From: Pseudomonas fluorescens HK44
GTDB lineage: Bacteria > Pseudomonadota > Gammaproteobacteria > Pseudomonadales > Pseudomonadaceae
Reading direction: 5' to 3'
NCBI RefSeq assembly: GCF_000217955.3
Contig: NZ_AFOY02000002.1
Span: 186,001 to 250,000 of the forward strand
DNA: 64,000 bases
A program made the translations under genes and the position numbers. Below are positions 17,279 to 29,879 of the stretch, piece after piece. Each line of letters starts with the position of its first letter. The first letter of the stretch is position 1. The notes below the pieces were generated by a model. The model made no database searches. It was given only the letters and a program-made list of their open reading frames with translations, and had not been told where the DNA came from.

Positions 17279-18808
17279 ATGAGTACTAACGCGTCTTTCA
17301 AACCGCCCAGCCTGGTGCTCAGCACCATTGGCCTGTCGCTGGCGACCTTCATGCAGGTGCTCGACACCACCATCGCCAACGTGGCCTTGCCGACTATTTC
17401 CGGCAACCTGGGCGTGAGTTCGGAGCAGGGCACCTGGGTCATCACATCGTTCGCCGTGAGCAACGCCATCGCGCTGCCGTTGACCGGTTGGCTGAGTCGG
17501 CGTTTTGGCGAAGTGAAACTGTTTCTGTGGGCGACCATCCTGTTCGTGCTGGCGTCGTTCCTCTGCGGTATCTCGACCTCGATGCCCGAGCTGGTCGGGT
17601 TCCGGGTGGTGCAAGGATTGGTGGCAGGGCCGTTGTACCCGATGACCCAGACGCTGCTGATCGCGGTCTATCCGCCGGCGAAACGGGGGATGGCCCTGGC
17701 GTTGCTGGCGATGGTCACGGTGGTCGCGCCGATTGCCGGTCCCATACTCGGTGGCTGGATTACCGACAGTTATAGCTGGCCGTGGATTTTCTTCATCAAC
17801 GTGCCGATTGGCGTATTCGCGGTGATGGTGGTCAAGCAGCAACTCAAGGAGCGTCCGGTGGTGATCAGCCGTCAGCCGATGGATTACATCGGTCTGCTGA
17901 CCTTGATCATTGGTGTCGGCGCGCTGCAGATCATCCTCGATAAAGGTAATGACCTGGACTGGTTCGAGTCGAACTTCATCATTATCGGTGCAGCTATTTC
18001 GGCGATTGCGCTGGCCGTGTTCGTGATCTGGGAGATGACCGACAAGCACCCGGTGGTGAATCTGCGGCTGTTCGCGTATCGCAACTTCCGCATCGGCACC
18101 ATCGTGTTGGTCTTGGGTTACGCCGGGTTCTTTGGCATCAACCTGATTCTGCCGCAGTGGCTGCAAACCCAGATGGGCTACACCGCGACCTGGGCCGGGC
18201 TGGCGGTGGCGCCGATCGGGATTCTGCCGGTGCTGATGTCGCCCTTTGTCGGCAAGTACGCGAACAGGTTCGACTTGCGACTGCTGGCCGGGCTGGCGTT
18301 CCTGGCCATCGGCCTGAGCTGCTTCATGCGCGCCGGCTTCACCAATGAGGTGGACGTCCAGCACGTGGCGCTGGTGCAACTGTTCATGGGGATTGGCGTG
18401 GCGCTGTTCTTCATGCCGACTCTGAGCATTTTGATGTCGGACCTGCCACCGCATCAGATCGCCGATGGCGCGGGGCTGGCGACCTTCCTGCGGACCCTGG
18501 GCGGCAGCTTTGCGGCATCGCTGACCACCTGGATCTGGATCCGTCGCGCCGATCAGCATCACGCCTACCTGAGCGAAAGCCTCAGCACCTTCGATCCGGC
18601 GACCCGCGATACATTGAATACCTTGGGCGGGGCGGGCAATCCGGCGTATGCGCAACTCGATCACCTGCTGACCAGCCAGGCATACATGCTCTCCACCGTG
18701 GATTACTTCACGCTGTTGGGCTGGGGCTTTATGGGGTTGATTCTGCTGGTGTGGCTGGCCAAGCCGCCGTTCGCAGCGAAGGCGGGGCCGGAGGCAAGCG
18801 GACATTGA
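17279..18808 (+). CDS. EmrB/QacA-type DHA2 drug:proton antiporter
   Basis: A 509-residue major-facilitator protein of the 14-helix DHA2 family. Motifs include LDTTIANVALPTISGNLGVS in the first helix (motif D1, with the LDTT/VALP signature), GWLSRRFGEVKLFLWAT (motif A), the motif C-like VVAPIAGPILGGWIT, and WPWIFFINVPIGV after helix 6. It is the proton-driven pump of the tripartite system. It lies 64 bases after the adaptor gene, preceded by AAAGGATTCGCG. It is the last gene of the operon; a REP pair follows. Confidence 0.94.
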   Translation: MSTNASFKPPSLVLSTIGLSLATFMQVLDTTIANVALPTISGNLGVSSEQGTWVITSFAVSNAIALPLTGWLSRRFGEVKLFLWATILFVLASFLCGISTSMPELVGFRVVQGLVAGPLYPMTQTLLIAVYPPAKRGMALALLAMVTVVAPIAGPILGGWITDSYSWPWIFFINVPIGVFAVMVVKQQLKERPVVISRQPMDYIGLLTLIIGVGALQIILDKGNDLDWFESNFIIIGAAISAIALAVFVIWEMTDKHPVVNLRLFAYRNFRIGTIVLVLGYAGFFGINLILPQWLQTQMGYTATWAGLAVAPIGILPVLMSPFVGKYANRFDLRLLAGLAFLAIGLSCFMRAGFTNEVDVQHVALVQLFMGIGVALFFMPTLSILMSDLPPHQIADGAGLATFLRTLGGSFAASLTTWIWIRRADQHHAYLSESLSTFDPATRDTLNTLGGAGNPAYAQLDHLLTSQAYMLSTVDYFTLLGWGFMGLILLVWLAKPPFAAKAGPEASGH

Positions 18809-18820
18809 GTCAAACACATT

Positions 18821-18910
18821 CCCTGTGGGAGCGAGCCTGCTCGCGAAAGCGGTGGATCAGTCAACAAAGATGTTGAGTTTGAGTCCGCCATCGCGAGCAG
18901 GCTCCCACAT
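18821..18910. repeat. REP doublet after the efflux operon
   Basis: GGGAGCGAGCCTGCTCGCGA near 18827 is mirrored by TCGCGAGCAGGCTCCCACA ending about 18909. The second copy lacks the GCGA of the outer arm. The pair lies between the convergent ends of the pump gene and lpxH. Confidence 0.8.
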
Positions 18911-18928
18911 TGGGTTTGTATTTGACCG

Positions 18929-19681
18929 TTAGCTGCCGGGAGCTGCCAGCTGTGGCGGCGGCGCGAAATCAAACGCCGCCAGCTGAAACCCCTGCTCATC
19001 CACCTGCAACGCCCACCCCTGGCGATCCCAATCGCCCAGCACAATGCGCTTGGCCGCTTGTTCGCCAATCTGCAATTTATGGATGGCGGGGCGGTGGGTA
19101 TGGCCGTGGACCAGGGTTTTCACCCCGTACTGCTGCATGATCCGCGGGATTTCCTCGGGGGTCACATCGACGATGTCGTTGGCTTTCATCCGGGTTTGCG
19201 CGCGGCTCTCGCTGCGCAGCTTGCGCGCCAGTGTCCGGCGGGTACGCAGCGGCAGATGGCGCAGGATGAACAAGCTGATGGGGTTGCGCAGGTAGCGGCG
19301 CAGCTTCATGTAGCTTTCGTCGCGGGTACACAGGCTGTCGCCGTGCATCAACAGCACCGGCTCACCCTGCAATTGCACGACACTCGGATCCTTGAGCAAG
19401 GTGCAGCCAGCTGCTTTGCAGAAGGCCTTGCCAAGCAGGAAGTCGCGATTGCCGTGCATCAGAAAGATCGCCGTGCCGCTGTCGCTAAGTTCGCGCAGGG
19501 CCTGGCAGATGGAGCGTTGGAAGGGGCTCATGGCGTCATCGCCAATCCACACCTCGAAAAAGTCGCCGAGAATGTACAACGCTTGCGCCGAACGGGCGCG
19601 GGTGGCGAGCAAATCCAGAAACGCCCGGGTAATGTCCGGGCGTTCCTCTTCCAGATGTAAATCTGAAATCAGCAATATCAC
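18929..19681 (-). CDS. lpxH: UDP-2,3-diacylglucosamine diphosphatase
   Basis: This 250-residue calcineurin-like phosphoesterase makes lipid X in lipid A synthesis at the inner face of the cytoplasmic membrane. Metal-binding motifs appear in order: ISDLHLEEE (D-x-H), [23 protein letters not shown] (G-N-R-D), [12 protein letters not shown], and [13 protein letters not shown] (G-H-x-H). Arg-rich helices in the middle (about residues 140-170) match the membrane-binding insertion cap of LpxH. The GTG start at 19681 overlaps the stop of ppiB by 4 bases, so the two genes form a coupled pair. Confidence 0.95.
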   Translation of the reverse strand: MILLISDLHLEEERPDITRAFLDLLATRARSAQALYILGDFFEVWIGDDAMSPFQRSICQALRELSDSGTAIFLMHGNRDFLLGKAFCKAAGCTLLKDPSVVQLQGEPVLLMHGDSLCTRDESYMKLRRYLRNPISLFILRHLPLRTRRTLARKLRSESRAQTRMKANDIVDVTPEEIPRIMQQYGVKTLVHGHTHRPAIHKLQIGEQAAKRIVLGDWDRQGWALQVDEQGFQLAAFDFAPPPQLAAPGS

Positions 19682-20181
19682 TCAATGATCTCGGCTTTCT
19701 CGATGATCACGTCGTCTGCGGGTACGTCCTGGTGGCCGGACTTCATGGTGGTCGAAACACCTTTGATCTTGTCGACAACGTCAGTACCGGCGGTCACTTT
19801 ACCGAACACGGCATAACCCCAGCCCTGAACGTTCTTGCCGCTGTGGTTGAGGAAGCTGTTGTCGGCGACGTTGATGAAGAACTGCGCGGAAGCCGAATGC
19901 GGCTCCATGGTGCGAGCCATGGCGACGGTGTATTTGTCGTTGGAAAGACCGTTGTCAGCTTCGTTCTGGATGCTTGGACGCTTGTCTTTCTTTTCCTTCA
20001 TGCCTGGCTCGAAACCGCCGCCCTGGATCATGAAGTTGCCGATAACACGGTGGAAAATGGTGTTTTCGTAGTGGCCGGCCTTAACATATTCGATGAAGTT
20101 GGCCACGGTGATCGGGGCTTTTTCGGCGTTCAGTTCCAGGACGATGTCGCCGTGGTTGGTGGTCAGTTTGACTTGAGTCAT
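19678..20181 (-). CDS. ppiB: Peptidyl-prolyl cis-trans isomerase B (cyclophilin)
   Basis: A 167-residue cyclophilin without signal peptide, therefore cytoplasmic. The active-site stretch [18 protein letters not shown] contains the catalytic Arg, and [20 protein letters not shown] with [18 protein letters not shown] completes the proline-binding pocket. It starts at ATG 20181 ([18 protein letters not shown]), with a weak AAGAG about 11 bases upstream. It precedes lpxH, an order I remember from other pseudomonads. Divergent from glnS. Confidence 0.95.
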   Translation of the reverse strand: MTQVKLTTNHGDIVLELNAEKAPITVANFIEYVKAGHYENTIFHRVIGNFMIQGGGFEPGMKEKKDKRPSIQNEADNGLSNDKYTVAMARTMEPHSASAQFFINVADNSFLNHSGKNVQGWGYAVFGKVTAGTDVVDKIKGVSTTMKSGHQDVPADDVIIEKAEIIE

Positions 20182-20458
20182 GATCGATACTCTTTTAAGG
20201 AGAAACGTTTTCAAGGAATTCGTGGCTTTCGGGGCGCTGCGTGACGCGTGCGAGCCCCTGCCTGTTTGGCAAAAAATCGCCAAGGTGCGCAGTTTAGCGT
20301 GATGGCCGCGAATTTCGAGGCTGTTTTTCAAATCAGGCGCATTAAACGCACCTGTTTTAGGGCCTGCTCTGTCAGGCGCTTGACCGCATCGGCTATGATA
20401 GCGCCTTTGTTTTGTCAGGCCTCCATGAAGGCCACGCACTTGTACGTTCAAGGATCCT

Positions 20459-22156
20459 ATGAGCAAGCCCACTGTCGACCCTACCTCGAATTCCAAGACC
20501 GGCCCTGCCGTGCCGGTCAATTTCCTGCGGCCGATCATCCAGGCGGACCTGGACTCGGGTAAGCACACGCAGATCGTCACCCGTTTTCCGCCTGAGCCCA
20601 ACGGCTACCTGCACATCGGTCACGCCAAGTCGATCTGTGTGAACTTCGGCCTGGCCCAGGAGTTCGGTGGCGTGACGCACCTGCGTTTCGACGACACCAA
20701 CCCGGCCAAGGAAGACCAGGAATACATCGACGCCATCGAAAGCGACGTCAAGTGGCTGGGCTTTGAGTGGTCCGGTGAAGTGCGCTATGCCTCGCAGTAT
20801 TTCGACCAGTTGCACGAGTGGGCGGTCGAGCTGATCAAGGCGGGCAAGGCCTACGTCGACGATCTGTCTCCTGAACAAGCCAAGGAATACCGCGGCAGCC
20901 TGACCGAGCCCGGCAAGAACAGCCCGTTCCGCGACCGCTCGGTTGAGGAAAACCTCGACCTGTTCGCCCGCATGAAGGCCGGCGAGTTCAAGGACGGCGC
21001 ACGCGTACTGCGGGCCAAGATCGACATGGCCTCGCCGAACATGAACCTGCGCGACCCGATCCTGTACCGCATCCGTCATGCCCATCACCACCAGACCGGT
21101 GACAAGTGGTGCATCTATCCGAACTACGACTTCACCCACGGTCAGTCGGACGCCATCGAAGGCATCACCCATTCGATCTGCACCCTGGAGTTCGAAAGCC
21201 ATCGTCCGCTGTACGACTGGTTCCTCGACAACCTGCCAGTGCCGGCGCACCCGCGTCAGTATGAGTTCAGCCGTCTGAACCTGAACTACACCATCACCAG
21301 CAAGCGCAAGCTCAAGCAACTGGTCGATGAAAAGCACGTCAATGGCTGGGACGACCCGCGCATGTCCACGCTGTCGGGTTTCCGCCGCCGTGGCTACACG
21401 CCGAAATCGATCCGCAACTTCTGCGAAATGATCGGCACCAACCGTTCCGACGGCGTGGTGGATTTCGGCATGCTCGAATTCAGCATCCGTGACGACCTCG
21501 ACCACAGCGCCCCACGCGCCATGTGCGTACTGCGTCCGCTGAAAGTCGTGATCACCAACTACCCGCAAGGCCAGGTCGAGAACCTCGAACTGTCTTGCCA
21601 CCCGAAAGAAGACATGGGCGTGCGGGTTCTGCCATTCGCCCGTGAGATCTACATCGACCGTGAAGACTTCATGGAAGAGCCGCCGAAGGGCTACAAGCGC
21701 CTGGAGCCGGCCGGTGAAGTGCGTCTGCGCGGCAGCTACGTGATCCGTGCCGACGAAGCAATCAAGGACGCCGATGGCAACATCGTCGAACTGCGTTGCT
21801 CGTATGACCCGCAAACCCTGGGCAAGAACCCTGAAGGCCGTAAGGTCAAAGGCGTGATCCACTGGGTGCCGGCCGCGGCCAGTATCGAGTGCGAAGTGCG
21901 TCTGTACGATCGCCTGTTCCGTTCGCCGAATCCTGAGAAGGCCGAAGACAGCGCCAGTTTCCTGGACAACATCAACCCTGACTCACTGCAAGTCCTCACC
22001 GGTTGTCGTGCTGAACCCTCGTTGGGCAACGCACAGCCGGAAGACCGTTTCCAGTTCGAGCGCGAAGGTTACTTCGTCGCGGATATCAAGGACTCGAAAC
22101 CGGGCGCTCCGGTATTCAACCGTACCGTGACCCTGCGTGATTCGTGGGGCCAGTGA
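20459..22156 (+). CDS. glnS: Glutaminyl-tRNA synthetase
   Basis: A 565-residue class I synthetase that charges tRNA-Gln directly. The HIGH motif is seen as [20 protein letters not shown] near residue 45, and the KMSKS-type motif as the MSKR-like variant [11 protein letters not shown] near residue 277. The anticodon-binding beta barrels occupy the last about 220 residues. Length equals that of bacterial GlnS. The 277 bases between ppiB and glnS hold both promoters; I see no strong consensus. cysS follows 42 bases later. Confidence 0.97.
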   Translation: MSKPTVDPTSNSKTGPAVPVNFLRPIIQADLDSGKHTQIVTRFPPEPNGYLHIGHAKSICVNFGLAQEFGGVTHLRFDDTNPAKEDQEYIDAIESDVKWLGFEWSGEVRYASQYFDQLHEWAVELIKAGKAYVDDLSPEQAKEYRGSLTEPGKNSPFRDRSVEENLDLFARMKAGEFKDGARVLRAKIDMASPNMNLRDPILYRIRHAHHHQTGDKWCIYPNYDFTHGQSDAIEGITHSICTLEFESHRPLYDWFLDNLPVPAHPRQYEFSRLNLNYTITSKRKLKQLVDEKHVNGWDDPRMSTLSGFRRRGYTPKSIRNFCEMIGTNRSDGVVDFGMLEFSIRDDLDHSAPRAMCVLRPLKVVITNYPQGQVENLELSCHPKEDMGVRVLPFAREIYIDREDFMEEPPKGYKRLEPAGEVRLRGSYVIRADEAIKDADGNIVELRCSYDPQTLGKNPEGRKVKGVIHWVPAAASIECEVRLYDRLFRSPNPEKAEDSASFLDNINPDSLQVLTGCRAEPSLGNAQPEDRFQFEREGYFVADIKDSKPGAPVFNRTVTLRDSWGQ

Positions 22157-22198
22157 TTTAGAGCCAGGCCTGACCGGTTCTGATAAATAGGAACAATC

Positions 22199-23581
22199 GT
22201 GCTTACGATCTACAACACGCTCACCAAGAGCAAAGAAGTCTTCAAGCCGCTGGATGGCAACAAGGTGCGCATGTACGTCTGCGGGATGACCGTTTATGAC
22301 TACTGCCACCTGGGCCATGGCCGCAGCATGGTCGCGTTCGACCTGGTGACCCGCTGGTTGCGGTTCAGCGGTTACGACCTGACCTACGTGCGCAACATCA
22401 CCGACATCGACGACAAGATCATCAATCGCGCCCGTGAAAACGGCGAGTCGTTCGAAGCGTTGACCGAGCGCATGATCGCGGCAATGCACGAAGACGAGTC
22501 GCGCTTGAACATCCTCAAGCCGGACATGGAACCGCGCGCCACCGGCCACATTGCCGGCATGCACGCGATGATCCAGACCCTGATCGACAAGGGCTACGCC
22601 TACGCGCCGGGTAACGGCGACGTGTACTACCGCGTCGCGAAGTTCATGGGCTACGGCAAGCTGTCGCGCAAGAAGATCGAAGACCTGCGCATCGGCGCCC
22701 GGATCGAAGTCGACGAGTCGAAACAGGACCCGCTGGACTTCGTGCTGTGGAAAGCCGCCAAGCCAGGTGAGCCGAGCTGGGAATCGCCATGGGGCGCCGG
22801 GCGTCCGGGCTGGCACATCGAGTGCTCGGTGATGTCGACCTGCTGCCTCGGTGAGACCTTCGATATTCATGGCGGCGGCAGCGACCTTGAGTTCCCGCAC
22901 CACGAGAACGAAATCGCCCAGAGCGAAGCGGCCACCGGCAAGACCTACGCCAACGCGTGGATGCATTGCGGGATGATTCGCATCAATGGCGAGAAGATGT
23001 CCAAGTCCTTGAACAACTTCTTCACCATTCGCGACGTGCTCGACAAGTACCACCCGGAAGTCGTGCGTTACCTGCTGGTATCGAGTCACTACCGCAGCGC
23101 GATCAACTACTCGGAAGACAACCTCAAGGACGCCAAGGGCGCTCTAGAGCGTTTCTACCACGCGTTGAAAGGCCTGCCGACGGTTCCGGCCGCCGGTGGC
23201 GAAGCCTTTGTCGAACGTTTCACCCAGGTGATGAACGACGACTTCGGCACGCCGGAAGCCTGTGCGGTGCTGTTCGAGATGGTGCGCGAGATCAACCGTC
23301 TGCGTGAGAGCGATCTGAATGCGGCGGCAGGTCTGGCGGCACGTCTGAAAGAGCTGGCCAGTGTGCTCGGCGTGTTGCAGCTCGAAGCCGATGACTTCCT
23401 GCAAGCCGGTGCTGAAGGCCGGGTCGATGCAGCAGAAGTCGAGGCGCTGATTCAGGCGCGCCTGACTGCCCGTGCCAATAAGGACTGGGCCGAGTCGGAC
23501 CGCATCCGCGATCAGCTCACCGCCATGGGCGTGGTACTGGAAGACGGCAAGGGCGGCACAACGTGGCGCCTGGCTGACTAA
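22199..23581 (+). CDS. cysS: Cysteinyl-tRNA synthetase
   Basis: A 460-residue class I synthetase that charges tRNA-Cys. It shows the zinc ligands expected for discrimination of cysteine ([10 protein letters not shown] near residue 28, ECSVMS near 209, [12 protein letters not shown] near 234), the HIGH motif as CHLGHGRS and the KMSKS motif as [10 protein letters not shown]. The start is GTG at 22199, five bases after AGGAAC, and agrees with the conserved [13 protein letters not shown] beginning. It ends 20 bases before a strong terminator. Confidence 0.97.
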   Translation: MLTIYNTLTKSKEVFKPLDGNKVRMYVCGMTVYDYCHLGHGRSMVAFDLVTRWLRFSGYDLTYVRNITDIDDKIINRARENGESFEALTERMIAAMHEDESRLNILKPDMEPRATGHIAGMHAMIQTLIDKGYAYAPGNGDVYYRVAKFMGYGKLSRKKIEDLRIGARIEVDESKQDPLDFVLWKAAKPGEPSWESPWGAGRPGWHIECSVMSTCCLGETFDIHGGGSDLEFPHHENEIAQSEAATGKTYANAWMHCGMIRINGEKMSKSLNNFFTIRDVLDKYHPEVVRYLLVSSHYRSAINYSEDNLKDAKGALERFYHALKGLPTVPAAGGEAFVERFTQVMNDDFGTPEACAVLFEMVREINRLRESDLNAAAGLAARLKELASVLGVLQLEADDFLQAGAEGRVDAAEVEALIQARLTARANKDWAESDRIRDQLTAMGVVLEDGKGGTTWRLAD

Positions 23582-23601
23582 AGCCTGCTTGAGCTAAAAA
23601 C

Positions 23602-23625
23602 AAAACCCGCCTTGTGCGGGTTTTT
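23602..23625 (+). terminator. Intrinsic terminator of glnS-cysS
   Basis: Arms AAAACCCGC/GCGGGTTTT enclose a 5-base loop and the stem runs into TTTTT. Confidence 0.9.
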
Positions 23626-23661
23626 GTTTGATGGACGTAATCTTTGTTGAGATAGAACCAG

Positions 23662-24039
23662 TTAAACCAAAATAGCGAGTGATGTGTATTTGGCGACTAA
23701 AGGGTCGGTGGTGAGTAGCTTCATTGGTTCTGTGATTGCAGTTGCAACAATAAGGCGATCGAACGGATCGCGATGGTGATGTTCGAGGTCTTTCACTGCA
23801 ATGGCGTGTTCTGAAGTGACAGGCAACTCTATGAAACCGCTTTCGAGGCAGTATTCTCGTACCTCTTCCAAATCAACGCTTAGCTTTCCCAGCCCAACCT
23901 TGATCGCCATCTCCCAGAAAGTAGCTGCGCTGATGTAAATCTCAGCGGCGCTCTCAATGAGTTTTCTGGCTCTGCCGGATAGTTTTGGATCATCACTGAG
24001 AGTCCAAAGCAGAATATGTGTATCGAGTAAGACCCTCAT
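23662..24039 (-). CDS. PIN-domain toxin (VapC-like)
   Basis: A 125-residue PIN-domain protein of the type II toxin-antitoxin group, presumed to be an endoribonuclease. The acidic active-site residues are in place: Asp6 in LLDTHILLW, Glu43 in ATFWEMAIKVGLGKL, Asp91 and Asp94 in HHRDPFDRLIVATA, and Asp112 in LLTTDPLVAKY. It overlaps the antitoxin gene by 4 bases (ATGA). Lower GC than the neighbouring housekeeping genes, and a position between cysS and nuo, suggest acquisition by transfer. Confidence 0.9.
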   Translation of the reverse strand: MRVLLDTHILLWTLSDDPKLSGRARKLIESAAEIYISAATFWEMAIKVGLGKLSVDLEEVREYCLESGFIELPVTSEHAIAVKDLEHHHRDPFDRLIVATAITEPMKLLTTDPLVAKYTSLAILV

Positions 24040-24275
24040 CCATGAGTCCCTTCAAATGCGTCCAGCATCTCGTCCGGTAGCGGCGCATCAAAGTCTTCAG
24101 GCAGGGTCAGTTTGCCTTTCATCGCTCCGATGCGCCGTCCGGAGGGTTTTCCCACGGGAACAAGGCGGGCAAGGGCTCGGCCATGTTTAGCGATCGTGAT
24201 GATCTGTCCGGAAGCAGCGTCATCGACCAGTTTGGACAAATTGTTTTTTGCTTCACCTAACGGAACGATGATCAT
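24036..24275 (-). CDS. Phd/YefM-family antitoxin
   Basis: This 79-residue protein has the Phd/YefM N-terminal DNA-binding and dimerisation fold (IVPLGEAKNNLSKLVDDAASGQIITIAKHGRALARLVPV) and a short acidic tail (EDFDAPLPDEMLDAFEG) that should mask the PIN toxin. The start at 24275 has GGAGGGG six bases upstream; longer versions would run through the palindrome. It precedes and overlaps the toxin gene, the usual order for such pairs. Confidence 0.9.
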   Translation of the reverse strand: MIIVPLGEAKNNLSKLVDDAASGQIITIAKHGRALARLVPVGKPSGRRIGAMKGKLTLPEDFDAPLPDEMLDAFEGTHG

Positions 24276-24499
24276 GATGCCCCTCCAATATTCTGGCAAA
24301 TATAGCCAGAATTTTTGGGGTAGGCAAAGGTGAGTGGACAATAGGTCGCGTTGTCATGTGTCGAGTTAGCGGTGAAAGGTCGAGAGGTTTTTGAGGGTGC
24401 TGGCGATTCGGGAGTACCCCTTACCAGAATGTTGCGTTGTTGCTCAGTCGCCAGGCATTTAAAACCTTCGACCATGTCTGAAAAAATATCCCGTTTCAT
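24272..24499 (-). pseudogene. Remnant of a helix-turn-helix antitoxin-like gene
   Basis: The first about 25 residues (MKRDIFSDMVEGFKCLATEQ) resemble from memory the start of small XRE/HigA-type antitoxins that begin MKRDIFSELVEGF. The rest, rich in Ser, Thr and Pro, does not look like a helix-turn-helix. A perfect SD (AGGAG, 6 bases from ATG 24499) remains. The 75-codon frame runs over the palindrome at 24290-24312 and ends in ATGA overlapping the antitoxin start. It is either a decayed gene or a short leader frame. Confidence 0.4.
24290..24312. promoter_or_regulatory. Candidate operator of the toxin-antitoxin pair
   Basis: ATTCTGGC and GCCAGAAT form 8-bp inverted arms around 7 AT-rich bases, 15 bases upstream of the antitoxin start. 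Type II antitoxins commonly bind such palindromes to autoregulate. Confidence 0.55.
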
Positions 24500-24620
24500 T
24501 GAATGCTCCTGATAGCCCGTCACTCACCTTAGCGCTCGGTTGCATCAGCCGGATGTCAGCTGCCACCGGTCTCTTTGCAGGCATATTCCGAGAAAGGGGA
24601 GAGCAGTCCCCCAAACGCAA

Positions 24621-24644
24621 AAACGGCACCCGAAGGTGCCGTTT
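24621..24644 (-). terminator. Intrinsic terminator of the nuo operon
   Basis: AAACGGCACC/GGTGCCGTTT with a 4-base loop (TTCG when read on the minus strand) lies 30 bases after the nuoN stop and continues into Ts on the minus strand. Confidence 0.85.
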
Positions 24645-24673
24645 GTGTTTTTTGCTGCGTATCGCTTAAGCGA

Positions 24674-26137
24674 TCAACCGGCCAGGCCAGTTTGCTGAAC
24701 CAGTGCCAGCAACGGCTGTGGGTACAGGCCGAGGAAGAACGCCAGCACTGCGATGGCCAGCAGCATCACGCCGCCTGCCTTTTGTTCCCAGTGCAGTTGA
24801 GCGTCGACGCGACGCAGGTTTGGCTCGATCAGGTACAAGGTGACCATGACGCGCAGGTAGTAGAAGACGCCGATGGCGCTGCCCAGTACCAGGGAGCCGA
24901 CCAGCCACCATTGGTGAGATTCGACACCGGTGGCGATGATGTAGAACTTGCCGATGAAGCCTGCAGTCAGCGGGATGCCGGCCAGCGACAACATCATCAC
25001 GGTCAGAACGGCGGTCAGGTACGGACGACGCCAGAACAGGCCGCGGTACTCGTACAGTGCGTCAGCGTCACGACCTTTGTACGGCGAGGACATCAGGGTG
25101 ATCACGCCGAAAGCGCCGAGGCTGGTGATCACGTAGGTGACCAGGTACACGCCGATGGCTTCCATCGCCAGACCCTTGCTCGCCACCAGGGCGATCAGCA
25201 GGTAACCGAAGTGCGCGATGGACGAATAACCCAGCAGACGCTTGAGGTTGCTCTGGGTCAGTGCCAACAGGTTACCGAACAGGATCGAGGCAATCGCGAT
25301 CACGGTCAGCACGGTGCTCAACACACCGCTGCTGGCCACTGGCGAGATCTGGAACAGACGCACCATGACCGCGAACACGGCAACTTTCGAGGCGGTGGCC
25401 AGGAACGCCGCAACCGGTGCCGGGGCACCTTCGTAGACGTCCGGCGTCCAGAGGTGGAACGGTACCAGCGACAGCTTGAACGCCAGGCCGATCAGCATCA
25501 TGCCCAGGCCCATCTGTGCCAGTGGGCTTGGCAGGCCGGTGGCCGCAAGGGCGTGACCGATGCCGCTGAAGCTCAGGGTGCCGGCTTCGGCGTAGAGCAG
25601 GGCCATACCGAACAACAGGAACGCAGAACCGGCTGCCGACAGCACCATGTACTTGATGCCGGCTTCCAGTGAGCGCTTGTTGAAGAAGGCATAGGCCACC
25701 AGACCGTAGACCGGTACCGAGAGCAGTTCCAGACCGACGAACAACCCGGCCAGGTGCTGCGCGCTGACCAGAACCAGGCCACCGGCGGCAGCCATCAGGA
25801 TCAGCAGGTACAGTTCTTCACGGTTGCCCGGGTAACCCGTACCGCCTTCGCCGAGGTAGGCATGGGCGAGGGTGACGCAAGCGAGGGTGGCGACCAGGAT
25901 CAGCGCCATGTACAGGCAGGCAAAGCTGTCGATCTGCAGCAAGGGAGTCACAGCCAGAGGCGCGACTTTCAAGGCTGGCAGGATCGACAGCAAGGCCAGG
26001 TTCAGACCCGCGACCGACAGCAGGAAGGTCTGCGAGTGGTTGCGGCGCCAGGCGATCGCCAGCATCACCACGATGATCGTGGCGCTGGTGATCAACAATG
26101 GCGCAAGCGCGATAAAGTGTTGAATCGTAAAGTCCAT
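24674..26137 (-). CDS. nuoN: NADH-quinone oxidoreductase subunit N
   Basis: A 487-residue, 14-helix antiporter-like subunit of the membrane arm of complex I, one of the three proton-channel subunits. The family stretch [20 protein letters not shown], with the conserved Lys in the channel and the Pro-Phe-His-x-W-x-P-D motif, is near the middle, followed by [23 protein letters not shown] at 26137 ([15 protein letters not shown]) starts 7 bases after the nuoM stop. Last gene of the operon. Confidence 0.96.
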   Translation of the reverse strand: MDFTIQHFIALAPLLITSATIIVVMLAIAWRRNHSQTFLLSVAGLNLALLSILPALKVAPLAVTPLLQIDSFACLYMALILVATLACVTLAHAYLGEGGTGYPGNREELYLLILMAAAGGLVLVSAQHLAGLFVGLELLSVPVYGLVAYAFFNKRSLEAGIKYMVLSAAGSAFLLFGMALLYAEAGTLSFSGIGHALAATGLPSPLAQMGLGMMLIGLAFKLSLVPFHLWTPDVYEGAPAPVAAFLATASKVAVFAVMVRLFQISPVASSGVLSTVLTVIAIASILFGNLLALTQSNLKRLLGYSSIAHFGYLLIALVASKGLAMEAIGVYLVTYVITSLGAFGVITLMSSPYKGRDADALYEYRGLFWRRPYLTAVLTVMMLSLAGIPLTAGFIGKFYIIATGVESHQWWLVGSLVLGSAIGVFYYLRVMVTLYLIEPNLRRVDAQLHWEQKAGGVMLLAIAVLAFFLGLYPQPLLALVQQTGLAG

Positions 26138-26144
26138 AGCGCTC

Positions 26145-27677
26145 TTACCGGGCCGAAGCGAGTTGAGTGAAGGCGGTACCGAACCATTGCTGCACGCCAT
26201 GCATCGTAGCGGCAGAGGTATCGAGGAACGGTTGCGGGTAGACGCCGATGTAAATCAGCAGTGCCGCCAGTCCAACCACCATGATCATTTCGCGAGTATC
26301 CATGCCATGCAGCACGGCGTCCGATTTGGACGGACCGAAGTAGGCACGGTGAATCATGATCAGCGAGTAGACGGAACCGAACACCAGGCCGGCAGTCGCG
26401 ATCACGGTGACCCACGGCGCGCTGGCGAAGGTGCCGATCAGGATCAGGAACTCACCGACGAAGTTACCGGTCACCGGCAAGCCCAGCGAAGCTGCAGCGA
26501 AGAACAGGCTGATGGCGGGCAGGTAGGCGATCTTCGACCACAGGCCGCCCATCTCACGCATGTCGCGAGTGTGGGTGCGCTCGTAGAGCTGGCCGCAGAG
26601 GATAAAGAGTGCCGCTGCCGACAGGCCGTGCGCGAGCATCTGGATCACTGCGCCTTGCAGGGCCAGCTGGCTGCCGGAGTAGATGCCGATCAGCACGAAG
26701 CCCATGTGCGAAACGCTGGAGTAGGCGACCAGACGCTTGATGTCGGTCTGGGCGAAAGCCAGGAACGCACCGTAGAAGATCCCGACCAGGCCCAGGGCCA
26801 TGGCGAACGGTGCGAACTCGGCCGACGCATTCGGGAACAACGGCAGGGCGAAACGCAGCAGACCGTACGCAGCGGTCTTCAGCAGAATACCGGCCAGGTC
26901 AACGGAACCCGCAGTCGGTGCCTGTGCGTGAGCATCCGGCAACCAGGAGTGGAACGGCACTACTGGCAGCTTCACCGCGAAGGCGATGAAGAAGCCGAGC
27001 ATCAGAACGTACTCGGTGGTCAGCGACATCTTGGTTTTCAACAGGTCGGAGTAATTGAAAGTAATCACGCCCGTGCTGTTGAAGTTGACCAGTACCAGAC
27101 CCAGGATCGCCACCAACATGATCAGGCCGCTGGCCTGAGTGAAGATGAAGAACTTGGTTGCTGCGTAGATCCGGGTTTTCTTGCCGTCCGAAGAACTGTG
27201 ACCCCAGAGCGCGATGAGGAAGTACATCGGCACCAGCATCATTTCCCAGAAGAAGAAGAACATGAACAGGTCGAGGGCCAGGAACACGCCGACGACACCG
27301 CCCAGGATCCACATCAGGTTCAAGTGGAAGAAGCCAACGTGACGCTGGATCTCTTTCCACGAGCAGAGTACCGAGAGGACACCCAGCAGACCGGTCAGCA
27401 TGATCATCAACAGCGACAGGCCGTCGAGGGCCAGGTGCACGTTGATGCCGAAGCGCTCGATCCAGACGTGCTTGAACTCAAGCGCCCAGGTCGGATCGGC
27501 ACCAGGTGCCGGGGCAAATGAATAGTTACCGTGGGCCCACAGCCAGAGGCCGAGAGCGAGTTCCAGGGTCATGGTCAACAGCGCAATCCAGCGGGGGAGG
27601 GTAGCGCCGAAGCGCTCACCCATCCAGCACAGCAGGCCGCCGATGAAGGGGATCAGGATTAGCCATGGCAGAATCAT
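26145..27677 (-). CDS. nuoM: NADH-quinone oxidoreductase subunit M
   Basis: A 510-residue antiporter-like membrane subunit of complex I. The conserved Glu/Lys-containing helices are visible ([37 protein letters not shown], and [20 protein letters not shown]). It is 39 bases after nuoL and 7 bases before nuoN, so co-transcribed and probably coupled. Confidence 0.96.
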   Translation of the reverse strand: MILPWLILIPFIGGLLCWMGERFGATLPRWIALLTMTLELALGLWLWAHGNYSFAPAPGADPTWALEFKHVWIERFGINVHLALDGLSLLMIMLTGLLGVLSVLCSWKEIQRHVGFFHLNLMWILGGVVGVFLALDLFMFFFFWEMMLVPMYFLIALWGHSSSDGKKTRIYAATKFFIFTQASGLIMLVAILGLVLVNFNSTGVITFNYSDLLKTKMSLTTEYVLMLGFFIAFAVKLPVVPFHSWLPDAHAQAPTAGSVDLAGILLKTAAYGLLRFALPLFPNASAEFAPFAMALGLVGIFYGAFLAFAQTDIKRLVAYSSVSHMGFVLIGIYSGSQLALQGAVIQMLAHGLSAAALFILCGQLYERTHTRDMREMGGLWSKIAYLPAISLFFAAASLGLPVTGNFVGEFLILIGTFASAPWVTVIATAGLVFGSVYSLIMIHRAYFGPSKSDAVLHGMDTREMIMVVGLAALLIYIGVYPQPFLDTSAATMHGVQQWFGTAFTQLASAR

Positions 27678-27716
27678 GACGGGCTCGTTTCCTTTCGCAA
27701 GTTCGCAAGGTTCATA

Positions 27717-29566
<1,850 letters not shown>

Positions 29567-29570
<4 letters not shown>

Positions 29571-29875
29571 CCGCGCATCTCGCTGGCAGCGTCGATATCG
29601 AGAGTGTGGAAGCGGCGATGCAGCTGCAACAGAATCGCCAGGCCAATACTGGCCTCGGCGGCTGCCAGGCTGATCACCAGGATGAACATGATCTGTCCAT
29701 CCGGCTGGCCCCAACGGCTACCGGCAACGATGAAAGCCAGGGCTGCGGCATTCATCATGACCTCCAGGCTCATCAGCACGAAGAGAATGTTGCGGCGGAC
29801 CATCAGGCCAACCAGACCGAGGCAGAACAGGATGCCGGCAACCGCCAGACCATGTTCGAGAGGGATAGCAGGCAT
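29567..29875 (-). CDS. nuoK: NADH-quinone oxidoreductase subunit K
   Basis: A 102-residue, three-helix subunit of the complex I membrane arm. Two conserved Glu residues of the proton path are seen (in [14 protein letters not shown] and [12 protein letters not shown]). ATG at 29875 lies 4 bases after nuoJ, and the stop overlaps nuoL. Confidence 0.96.
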
Positions 29876-29879
29876 AAAG

